Source: an uncultured Oxalobacter sp.
GTDB taxonomy: Bacteria > Pseudomonadota > Gammaproteobacteria > Burkholderiales > Burkholderiaceae_D
Direction of reading: 5' to 3'
Length of the DNA: 9,645 bases
NCBI GenBank assembly: GCA_934401755.1
Contig: CAKRSU010000042.1
Location: 1 to 9,645 of the forward strand
The position numbers were made by a program, and so were the translations under genes. Shown here in pieces: positions 1 to 6,405 of the stretch. Position 1 is the first letter of the stretch. Every line of letters begins with the position of its first letter. The notes beneath the pieces are model-generated. The model was not told where the DNA came from. It searched no databases and saw only the letters and a program-made list of their open reading frames with translations.

Positions 1-102
1 GGCAAAAACCGCAAAGACGGCTAATGCACGTAATCCGTCTATGTCGGGACGCCAGGTTAGTACAGATTTTTTAGGGGAAGTGGTAATTATTTTATTCGTC
101 AT
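1..102 (-). CDS. Acyltransferase-3 family membrane protein (OafA/YrhL-like), N-terminus only
   Basis: The minus strand opens an ATG frame at 102 that runs off the left edge after 34 codons (MTNKIITTSPKKSV, then LTWRPDIDGLRALAVFAVFA). The RPDIDGLRALAV motif followed by a hydrophobic run is the hallmark start of the acyltransferase-3 family, multi-pass inner-membrane proteins that transfer acetyl or other acyl groups to surface sugars. In-frame stops just upstream make this ATG the first usable start, although no clear Shine-Dalgarno is visible. It is the next gene on the same strand after the pyruvyl transferase, separated by 142 bases, which fits a tailoring O-acetyltransferase for the same glycan. 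The acyl group and acceptor cannot be told from this fragment. Confidence 0.85.
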   Translation of the reverse strand, partial: MTNKIITTSPKKSVLTWRPDIDGLRALAVFAVFA

Positions 103-244
103 TATTTATATTTTTTAGAATTATGTGTTGTTAAATATCAATCATAATTGGTTCTACACGATTTCATTGTAACTTTATATTTGTTAGTAAGGAAAAATAA
201 TCTATATTAAGATTGGTAAAAGGCACTAATTAATAGTCGTACAT
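103..244. other. AT-rich intergenic gap before the acyltransferase gene
   Basis: This is the only spacer longer than about 40 bases in the window. It is very AT-rich and holds no open frame, GC-rich hairpin or T-tract terminator that I can see. Read toward the acyltransferase it contains -10-like hexamers (for example TATGAT), but none has a good -35 at 16-18 bases, so I do not call a promoter. The acyltransferase could be read through from the operon or have its own weak promoter here. Confidence 0.4.
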
Positions 245-1416
245 TTAATTTTCAATTAATGACATTATTTTCTTAAATTCTTTATGTTTTAATAAAACTA
301 ATTTTTCTTCATTAATAACAGGATTTTCCAATACAGGAACATCATTATGATGTAAATCGACGTTTTCCCATCTGGATCCTATATCTAATAATGAATCGTG
401 TTTTATACCATAATATTTGTCGGCAGAACCAAAAATACCTTTTGCTCCACATCTAGCTGATAATAAATGAAAATGAAAGCGCGTCCCAATACATAAATCA
501 GTATTTAAAAATACAAAATTCCTACACCATAAATCTTCAAAGGGAACAATTATTACATCAGTAATAAGCTTTAATTTTTTTATGACTTGTAAATCATGTT
601 TTGGTAAAAATTCGCATACATAGACTTTACATTTTTTCTGTTCAACAATTTTTGATATTTGCCAATATAAATAATTATTAATATTTATGTCAGATATATC
701 ATTTTGGATACAAACAATTAATCTATTAACTGAACAATAGTTATTTTCAAAAGGTACAATTAATTCCTCATGAGAAAAAGGGATGTAATCCTTTGATAAA
801 GGAGATTTTCTATATAAAAAAGTATCATCCAAAATACAATCGTGGTATGTAGAATTAAGATTTTTAATTATCTGATATGATGGAAAATCTCTTACAGAAA
901 CATGATCAAATTTATTTAATATTGATAAAAATAGAGATGAAATATTCCAATCATAAGGAATAAAACCTTGTCCTGACATTGAAACTTTTATTCCATATTC
1001 TTTTTTCAAAAAGAGGGCTATAGATAATAAGCTATAATGCTTAGTCCAACCATCTCGAAAATACCCCCCCCAATAAAATGCAATAATTTAACTTTAGTTA
1101 ATGGTTTTAACATAAATCGGGTGTATGAAATATCTTCATTATTTATGTTGGCCATATTAAATCCGTCAATCAAAGAAGAAAGAGAATCATTATTAGGGCC
1201 ATCCCATGCTAGGCGCCATATTGCATCTTGATATCGTACTCGACCATTGTAATCTCCTAAAATTGCATATACATTTCCAGGAATATGGCAGTCAACGAGA
1301 ATTTTAAATTTTGGTTGATGACGGAGAATTTCTTCAATCCAGCATTTAAGCAATAATTCATCACCTAAATTTGGATGACCAAAACAACCAATTAATGCTA
1401 TGTCGGCATTAAACAT
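245..1416 (-). pseudogene. Polysaccharide pyruvyl transferase, split by a -1 base frameshift at a G8 tract (probable phase-OFF gene)
   Basis: Two adjacent frames together encode one polysaccharide pyruvyl transferase (PS_pyruv_trans family, WcaK/CsaB-like), which transfers pyruvate from phosphoenolpyruvate to a sugar as a ketal. The first frame (ATG 1416, stop 1018, 132 aa) has the N-terminal GCFGHPNLGDELLL motif and reaches FIGGG at residues 115-118. It then adds 14 aberrant residues and stops. The second frame (to the TAA at 245) holds KKEYGIKVSMSGQGF and the C-terminal GTRFHFHLLSARCGAKGI signature. Inserting one G in the run of eight gives GGGYFRDGWTKHYSLL, then LSIALFLKKEYG, in a continuous 390-residue protein of normal family length. 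The TTG at 1009 that could open the second frame is an internal Leu codon without a ribosome site. The gene starts 9 bases after the GT2 stop, with a poor Shine-Dalgarno. It is extremely AT-rich (18-23% GC in sampled lines), so three successive GGG codons are out of character. Either phase variation or a homopolymer sequencing error explains the break. Confidence 0.88.
1064..1071 (-). repeat. Homopolymer G8 tract (C8 on + strand), probable slipped-strand contingency site
   Basis: Eight consecutive G on the coding strand lie in the Gly-Gly-Gly codons of the pyruvyl transferase. With eight G the frame reads GGG GGG GGT ATT and ends at 1018. With nine it reads GGG GGG GGG TAT and continues to 245. 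G/C runs of this length inside surface-glycan genes are typical sites of polymerase slippage. It is the longest G/C run I see in the window, and it sits in one of its most AT-rich genes. Confidence 0.75.
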
Positions 1417-1425
1417 AATAGATTA

Positions 1426-2586
1426 TTAAAATTTTATTGAGAAGATCGGTAAAAATGAAAACAATAGAATTTTGAATTTCTTCTTATTTTTTTTCATTTT
1501 TACTCTAAATAGAGGAATTCCAAGGAAATATATTCTATAAAAGGTACTATAATCTCTTTTATTAGTATTTATGTTGGTGATACTGGAAGTATTAGCTTTT
1601 AAAAGTGATTCATAATTATCACTTCTTATAATGTCTAATAGTCTTCTATCTTTTTCAGTTAAGAAAGGACATTCTGAAATGATTTTATTTGATATATTTT
1701 GTATTAAATAATGCATACGGGTTAGTTGATCTTTATTTACACTAAACCATGGTACATTTATGTAATTAAATGTATTTAAAAATTCATCGTAAAATAAATA
1801 TGACCCGATTTTTTCATATAGATCTTGGTAATTTTTAAATTTTGCGTGCGCTTCTTCCCAGCGCAAAATCATAGCATTTAAATTAAAATTATTTGTAGTT
1901 GAATCTTGATTTGTAAGTCGGTAGTTATAAAAAGGATGGTCTAACCATGCAATTTTTTCTGAATGAATTAATGAATCTATTCTGAATCCAACATCTACAT
2001 ATGCCCCGCCTTTAGCCGCAATAAATTTAATTTTATTTTCTTTTATATATGATGTTTTGTAGATTCCACTCCATAATGAAGCATGAATTGCCATAATAAG
2101 GGGACACTCTACAACAGAAAAAACTTTATTTGCTGGGGCACTTTTTGCCATGTCTTCAGCATAATTGCAAATCTTTCGAGAAGAAGGATTTTCATATGTT
2201 GCATCTTTATATTCATAATATGGAGTCTTGACAACATCAGCATCAAGTTTTTTGGCATATGCATACATCTCTTCATACATAGTTGGTTCTATAAAATCAT
2301 CAGATTCAATAATGCTGATGTATTCGCCAATTGCAATATCGATTCCCTTGTTGACTGATGCCCCGTAGCCCCCATTTTTTTCGTGGATGCTTTTGATACG
2401 AGGGTCTTTCTTAATGCCAAATTCATACATATCAATAATGGCACGGCAGGCATCAATATCGCCTTCATCTACGAGAATTATTTCAAGATCTTTTAATGTC
2501 TGCGCAAGGATACTTTCAATACATTGAACAAGATAACGTTCTACTTTGTAGATAGGAACGATAACTGATATTTTGATATTTTTCAT
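1426..2586 (-). CDS. GT2-family glycosyltransferase
   Basis: A 386-aa protein with an N-terminal GT-A fold: ISVIVPIYKVERYL at about 6-19, VDEGDIDACRAI at 39-50, NGGYGASVNKGI at 71-82 and the metal/nucleotide-binding IESDDFI at 93-99. These are family-2 inverting glycosyltransferase features, with DEGD in place of the more usual DDGS. It is cytoplasmic or peripheral on the inner membrane and adds one sugar to a lipid-linked glycan. Donor and acceptor cannot be read from the sequence. Its place directly after gmhA (21 bases) makes a heptosyltransferase role possible, but this is only inference. The C-terminus carries two similar short hydrophobic/basic blocks (YFLGIPLFRVK and LLFSFLPIFSIK), perhaps a membrane contact. 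Base composition falls from about 30-48% GC over the N-terminal third to about 20-27% near the end, as if the acceptor half came from a different source. The Shine-Dalgarno before ATG 2586 is weak (AAAGAAAG). Confidence 0.88.
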   Translation of the reverse strand: MKNIKISVIVPIYKVERYLVQCIESILAQTLKDLEIILVDEGDIDACRAIIDMYEFGIKKDPRIKSIHEKNGGYGASVNKGIDIAIGEYISIIESDDFIEPTMYEEMYAYAKKLDADVVKTPYYEYKDATYENPSSRKICNYAEDMAKSAPANKVFSVVECPLIMAIHASLWSGIYKTSYIKENKIKFIAAKGGAYVDVGFRIDSLIHSEKIAWLDHPFYNYRLTNQDSTTNNFNLNAMILRWEEAHAKFKNYQDLYEKIGSYLFYDEFLNTFNYINVPWFSVNKDQLTRMHYLIQNISNKIISECPFLTEKDRRLLDIIRSDNYESLLKANTSSITNINTNKRDYSTFYRIYFLGIPLFRVKMKKNKKKFKILLFSFLPIFSIKF

Positions 2587-2607
2587 CTTTCTTTATTTCA
2601 CTTATTT

Positions 2608-3168
2608 TTATTCACTTTTCATACTAATAAAGTACGTCATATGTGCCAGTAACATATGTATGTCTTCACTTATTTGCATGTTATTGATATTTGCATTGAC
2701 AGAATGTTGCGCCATTTGTTTAAGCCTTCCGCCATTAAAACCAGTCAATCCAACTGTTATACCTCCTTGTTGATTGGCATATTCGATTGCTTTGAGAACA
2801 TTTTCTGAATTGCCACTACCAGATATTCCAATTACTAAATCTTCTGGTTCAAGCATGTTTTTCAACTGTTCAACAAAAATGCTGTCATAACCAACATCAT
2901 TTGCATATGCCATGAGCGTTGGAATATTGTCATTAAGGGATATGAAACGGTAAGGTTTACTGGGTTTCTGATAGCTCATGCCTTTATTGAAATCACAACA
3001 GTAATGACTTGAAGTTGCAGCCGATCCACCATTTCCCATGATGAATATCTTTTTCCCGTTATCACGGGCGTTATGTAATAATCGAATAAAAGTTTCGATT
3101 TCATCAAGATCGATTTTATCAATAGTGTTCTTTAGCAATTCAAAATATTTTTGTACTTGAGCTTTCAT
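2608..3168 (-). CDS. gmhA: SIS-domain sedoheptulose-7-phosphate isomerase
   Basis: A 186-aa single SIS-domain protein, close to the 190-odd residues of GmhA. It would convert sedoheptulose 7-phosphate to D-glycero-D-manno-heptose 7-phosphate in the cytosol, the first step of heptose nucleotide synthesis. Sugar-phosphate loops are GNGGSA (45-50) and SGSGNS (116-121), and the C-terminal helix EDIHMLLAH (168-176) ends in the His expected of GmhA. Compared with E. coli GmhA from memory, the catalytic Glu of the HFAEEL segment aligns with Asp59 (HYCCDF), and the Gln of the last helix aligns with Glu168, so this is a divergent branch. The function is supported mainly by context: it begins 2 bases after hddA ends, and all other heptose genes are adjacent. 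GGAA lies about 8 bases before the ATG. A related SIS aldose-ketose isomerase with another substrate is the alternative. Confidence 0.85.
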   Translation of the reverse strand: MKAQVQKYFELLKNTIDKIDLDEIETFIRLLHNARDNGKKIFIMGNGGSAATSSHYCCDFNKGMSYQKPSKPYRFISLNDNIPTLMAYANDVGYDSIFVEQLKNMLEPEDLVIGISGSGNSENVLKAIEYANQQGGITVGLTGFNGGRLKQMAQHSVNANINNMQISEDIHMLLAHMTYFISMKSE

Positions 3169-3170
3169 TT

Positions 3171-4169
3171 TCAGTTCCGGTATAAATCAACTTTATTGTA
3201 GTGAACGATTGTTGTGCCTTTGTTATCAAAGCTGAAATTGATTTCTTTTAGATTTTTAAGTGCTTTGCGAACACGTGATTTATGTTGTTCTTCTACATAG
3301 AACAGTAAGAAACCTCCACCACCGGCGCCAAGAAGTTTTCCTCCAAGAGCACCATTTTTCATGGCTAGATCATAGTAATAATCAATATCTTGGGGAGAAA
3401 TACCACTGGCTAGCTCTTTCTTGTACATCCAACCTGTATGCAGGATTTCACCCATCGCATTGGTATTGCCTTTAAGCAATTCTATTTTTAGATCTCTTGA
3501 GAGTTGGACCATTTTGTGTAGATTCTGAATTTTCTTTTCATCTTCGGTGGTATTTTTTTTCTGTTCTGCAAGAATTGAACTTGCTGCTCTAGTGGTTCCT
3601 GTATAGAACATGAGTAGATTTTTTTCGAGGACATGATATGCATCTGATTGAAGATATAATCGCTCAACATCGACCAGTCCATCTTTTCTGAACTCAATAA
3701 AATTTAAACCGCCACAAGCGCATGCATATTGATCTTGTTTTCCGATGGGTTCTTTCAAATCTTCAATTTCTACTTGGCAAGCCAGATCCGCTATCGTCTC
3801 TTTACTCATATACTGATCGGTATAAGCATTGCAAAGATTTAACAAACCAACGGTAAATGCTGAGGATGAAGCTAATCCAGTTCCAGATGGGATATCTGCA
3901 CTAGAATTGAAATCAACGCCAGTAATGTCATATCTTTTAAAAATATCTTTGATGATCGGGTGTTGAATGGCATCAATTTTTTTGACGCTTTCAGTTTTTG
4001 TATACTTAAGAAGATAGGAGTTTTCATCGAAATAAGGATGCATTGATAAATAGATATATTTATCAATAGCAACACTTAAAACCGAGCCACCGTATTTTTC
4101 ATAGTAATTACGCAAATCACTACCACCACCAGCAAAACTGATTCTAAATGGAGTTCTCGTAATAATCAT
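3171..4169 (-). CDS. hddA: D-glycero-alpha-D-manno-heptose-7-phosphate kinase (GHMP kinase)
   Basis: A 332-aa GHMP-superfamily kinase of the expected HddA length. It phosphorylates heptose 7-phosphate at the anomeric carbon, giving the alpha-1,7-bisphosphate of the GDP-heptose pathway. The N-terminal motif RTPFRISFAGGGSDL is at 5-19, the ATP-binding loop PSGTGLASSSA at 94-104, and the third GHMP motif GGKLLGAGGGGF at 276-287. RTPFRISFAGGGSD is typical of HddA rather than of galacto- or mevalonate kinases. A fucokinase-type relative with another sugar is the only serious alternative, and the flanking gmhA and gmhB/hddC genes argue against it. The ATG at 4169 overlaps the stop of the preceding gene by four bases (ATGA), indicating translational coupling. 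An A8 run (T8 at 3553-3560) encodes two Lys codons and part of an Asn codon and does not disturb the frame. Confidence 0.92.
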   Translation of the reverse strand: MIITRTPFRISFAGGGSDLRNYYEKYGGSVLSVAIDKYIYLSMHPYFDENSYLLKYTKTESVKKIDAIQHPIIKDIFKRYDITGVDFNSSADIPSGTGLASSSAFTVGLLNLCNAYTDQYMSKETIADLACQVEIEDLKEPIGKQDQYACACGGLNFIEFRKDGLVDVERLYLQSDAYHVLEKNLLMFYTGTTRAASSILAEQKKNTTEDEKKIQNLHKMVQLSRDLKIELLKGNTNAMGEILHTGWMYKKELASGISPQDIDYYYDLAMKNGALGGKLLGAGGGGFLLFYVEEQHKSRVRKALKNLKEINFSFDNKGTTIVHYNKVDLYRN

Positions 4170-5440
4170 TTTGTCTTCTCCAAGATAAGTCCAATAGCGT
4201 CAAGTAAATCTTTACATCTAAAATCAGCATATTCAGATTCTTCATCATTGATAAAAACTGTTCTGCAACCCACAGCTTTTCCCGCAATCAGATCTTTTTC
4301 ATTGTCCCCAACCATCCAAGAACGGCTGAAATCAATGCCATATTCGTTTGCTGCTTTTAAGAGTAGCCCTGGTTTAGGTTTACGGCAGTTACAATCAATT
4401 TTTAGTTCAAGGATTTCTCCTGGAAATCCCTTGTCTGGATGATGTGGACAGTAATAGATTCCATCTACATATGCGTGTTTCTGTCCAAGGAGGGTTTCCA
4501 TTTTTTTATGTATTTCGATAACTTCGTTTTCCTTGATAAAACCTTTTGCAATCATTGGCTGGTTCGTTACAACAATATTGATGTAATCACTTGCATTGAT
4601 TGATTGGATTGCTTGAGCTACTCCTGGTAATAGCTTGAATCCATCAACAGTTGGTAAATTACCCATGTCTGGATTGATAACGCCATCTCTATCAAGGAAG
4701 ATGCATGCACGTTTATTCTTGCGGTTTAACCGCGCAACCTTCCCAGTCACGAAATCATTTTCAACTTTCTTGAAACGATCCTTAGTTCCCATATCTTTCA
4801 GGTATTCAGAAGTTCTATAGGCATAAAGATTTTCTCCTGCCATTACAACCTTGTTTAGGATGGTTTTTCCAAAATCCTGAGGTATATCTTTTTCGATGTA
4901 GTCAAAAATCTTTGGAGAAAAGATATAGATGGCCGCATTGACAATATTTTGATAATACTGACTTTCATCATGTGGTTTGGAATGAACATGCATGACTTTA
5001 GAAGATGAATCAACTTCCAACAGGTCACTGTCATATGGATGATCGTTTGGATGAACCAAAACAGTGCCGATTCCCTCATGCTTTTCATCAAAATCAATGA
5101 ACTGTCTAATATCAAAATCCATGACGACATCGCCATAGAACACCATGAAGCGTTCTTTCAGTTCATGTTCCAGTTGCTTTACACTACCTGCAGTGCCTAA
5201 AGGGTATGGTTCAATAACATGATGTACTTTGATTCCCCATTTTGCGCCATTGCCGAAATAGTTAACGATTACTTCAGAAAGATGCCCTGAAAGGATATAT
5301 ATTTCTTCAGATCCATAACGCTTTGCCAATAAAACAAGGTGTTCCAGCAACGGGCGACCGCCAATAGAAACCATTGGTTTTGGAATATCTGTTAATCCAA
5401 GTCTGGTTCCTTTTCCTCCAGCTATAATCACCGTTTTCAT
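4166..5440 (-). CDS. Bifunctional heptose-1-phosphate nucleotidyltransferase / heptose-1,7-bisphosphate phosphatase (HddC-GmhB fusion)
   Basis: A 424-aa two-domain protein. Residues 1 to about 232 form a sugar-nucleotidyltransferase: AGGKGTRLG (7-15), IPKPMVSIGGRPLLEH (19-34), the metal site region YGDVVMDFD (102-110), and NAAIYIF (168-174). Residues from about 244 form a HAD-IIIA phosphatase: FLDRDGVIN (248-256) with nucleophile Asp250 and acid/base Asp252, TNQ (292-294), the zinc site CPHH (Cys331, His333) plus CNC (Cys350, Cys352), and GDNEKD (378-383). The zinc loop is diagnostic of GmhB and histidinol-phosphatase relatives. The fused protein would remove the 7-phosphate and then transfer GMP, giving GDP-D-glycero-alpha-D-manno-heptose. 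GDP rather than ADP is inferred from the adjacent hddA. The domains are in the order opposite to the reactions. The ATG overlaps the stop of the upstream epimerase by four bases, and the gene end overlaps the hddA start likewise. Confidence 0.9.
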   Translation of the reverse strand: MKTVIIAGGKGTRLGLTDIPKPMVSIGGRPLLEHLVLLAKRYGSEEIYILSGHLSEVIVNYFGNGAKWGIKVHHVIEPYPLGTAGSVKQLEHELKERFMVFYGDVVMDFDIRQFIDFDEKHEGIGTVLVHPNDHPYDSDLLEVDSSSKVMHVHSKPHDESQYYQNIVNAAIYIFSPKIFDYIEKDIPQDFGKTILNKVVMAGENLYAYRTSEYLKDMGTKDRFKKVENDFVTGKVARLNRKNKRACIFLDRDGVINPDMGNLPTVDGFKLLPGVAQAIQSINASDYINIVVTNQPMIAKGFIKENEVIEIHKKMETLLGQKHAYVDGIYYCPHHPDKGFPGEILELKIDCNCRKPKPGLLLKAANEYGIDFSRSWMVGDNEKDLIAGKAVGCRTVFINDEESEYADFRCKDLLDAIGLILEKTK

Positions 5441-6378
5441 AGGTCTTTTTCGAGAATATACTGAATTGATTTTCTAACGGCATCATTCGATGTGAATTTT
5501 GCCTTCCAACCAAGTTTATGGATCTTGTCTAAGGAATAGCTGAACTGAGGAACATCACCAATCCAACCTCTGTCTCCTCCGGTATAACGGATTTTTGCTG
5601 GTAGATTCATTTCTTCTATGACCATTTCAGCAATTTCACGAACTTGAGTTCTTGAATCGACGCCGAGATTGAAAAAATTGATTTTGTCTGTGCTGGTTTT
5701 CCAGATAAACAGGATTGCTTCAATAAGGTCTTTTACATATAGATATGGTTTAATCTGGGTACCGTTTCCAAGAACCTCAAGTTCTTGGGGATTTTTCCGA
5801 AGTTTGTTAATGAAGTCATAAATGACACCATGAGTTGCTCTTTCGCCGACTACATTTGGAAAACGTGTAATCCATGCTTGGATACCATAGTTTTCACAGA
5901 AACTTGAAATATAGGCTTCAGATGCTAGTTTGGATGCTCCGTAGTGTGAGATTGGGAATAATGGTCCGTAATCTTCACTTACACTGATTTTTGTATCACC
6001 GTAAATTGCAGATGTGGAAGCAAAGACAATCTGTTTGACTTCATATTTCTTCATCCCAAGTAATACGTTGTAAGTTGATGTCAGGGTATTTCCAAAATCG
6101 ACATCCGGGTTCACATGACTTTTTGCGATATCTGAATTTGCTGCTAAATGGAATACAACATCAAACTCTTCACGGTCAAAAACTCGGAAAAGATCTTCTT
6201 TATTAAGAAGGTCTCCTTTTAGGAAATCGCATTTCCCTGTTTGGAGCGAATCTTGGATATTTTCCATTCTTCCCAAAGATAGGTTGTCATAAATGACAAC
6301 TCGATGGCCTTCTTGAACAAGACGATCTACCAGATGACTACCAATGAAACCAGCTCCACCTGTTACCAGTATTTTCAT
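5437..6378 (-). CDS. NAD-dependent sugar-nucleotide epimerase (extended SDR, GalE-like)
   Basis: I start this at ATG 6378 (313 aa). A GTG at 6393 would add five residues (VKRKN, read as MKRKN), but AAAAGGA lies 6 bases before the ATG, while nothing like a ribosome site precedes the GTG. The Rossmann motif TGGAGFIGS is at 6-14, and Asp31 after it favours NAD(H). HLAANSD is at 77-83, the catalytic ASTSAIYG at 120-127, and YGASK (Tyr146, Lys150) completes the triad. RFPNVVGERATHGVI and a DLIEAI helix follow, as in the epimerase family. The catalytic loop lacks the Glu of the 4,6-dehydratase TSE motif, so epimerase fits better than dehydratase. Its substrate is unclear. It sits between the Galf genes and the heptose genes and overlaps the heptose fusion gene by ATGA, so a heptose nucleotide is as plausible as a UDP-hexose. 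A separate galE lies at the right end, which makes simple redundancy less likely. Confidence 0.85.
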   Translation of the reverse strand: MKILVTGGAGFIGSHLVDRLVQEGHRVVIYDNLSLGRMENIQDSLQTGKCDFLKGDLLNKEDLFRVFDREEFDVVFHLAANSDIAKSHVNPDVDFGNTLTSTYNVLLGMKKYEVKQIVFASTSAIYGDTKISVSEDYGPLFPISHYGASKLASEAYISSFCENYGIQAWITRFPNVVGERATHGVIYDFINKLRKNPQELEVLGNGTQIKPYLYVKDLIEAILFIWKTSTDKINFFNLGVDSRTQVREIAEMVIEEMNLPAKIRYTGGDRGWIGDVPQFSYSLDKIHKLGWKAKFTSNDAVRKSIQYILEKDL

Positions 6379-6383
6379 ATTTT

Positions 6384-6390
6384 TCCTTTT
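6384..6390 (-). promoter_or_regulatory. Ribosome binding site that decides the epimerase start
   Basis: AAAAGGA on the minus strand is followed by AAAAT and the ATG at 6378. It lies inside the alternative reading from GTG 6393, and the region before that GTG (AACTGAAACCTTC) has no purine-rich site. This supports the shorter protein, which begins directly at the Rossmann strand. Confidence 0.6.
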
Positions 6391-6405
6391 CACTTAAAGA
6401 AGGTT

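Noticed and set aside
103..244. Terminator or promoter between the pyruvyl transferase and acyltransferase genes
   Set aside because: No GC-rich stem with a T run was found, and no -35/-10 pair with acceptable spacing. Only AT-rich low-complexity matches appear.
245..1009. A separate 254-aa gene starting at TTG 1009
   Set aside because: The TTG is an internal Leu codon of the pyruvyl transferase (restored frame LSIALFLKKEYG), has no ribosome site, and the protein would lack its N-terminal third.
1487..1494. A8 run near the end of the GT2 gene as a contingency tract
   Set aside because: The frame is intact, the run lies in a Lys-rich tail, and a slip would affect only the last residues.
2083..2358. 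Plus-strand open frame of 91 codons opposite the GT2 gene
   Set aside because: It is antisense to conserved glycosyltransferase motifs, resembles no family and has no ribosome site. The other plus-strand frames were rejected for the same reasons.
3553..3560. A8 run in hddA as a second phase-variable tract
   Set aside because: It encodes two Lys codons and part of an Asn codon in an intact frame. A runs of this length are common by chance in AT-rich genes.
6379..6393. GTG 6393 as the epimerase start
   Set aside because: The extra five codons contain the ribosome site (AAAAGGA) for ATG 6378, and nothing similar precedes the GTG.
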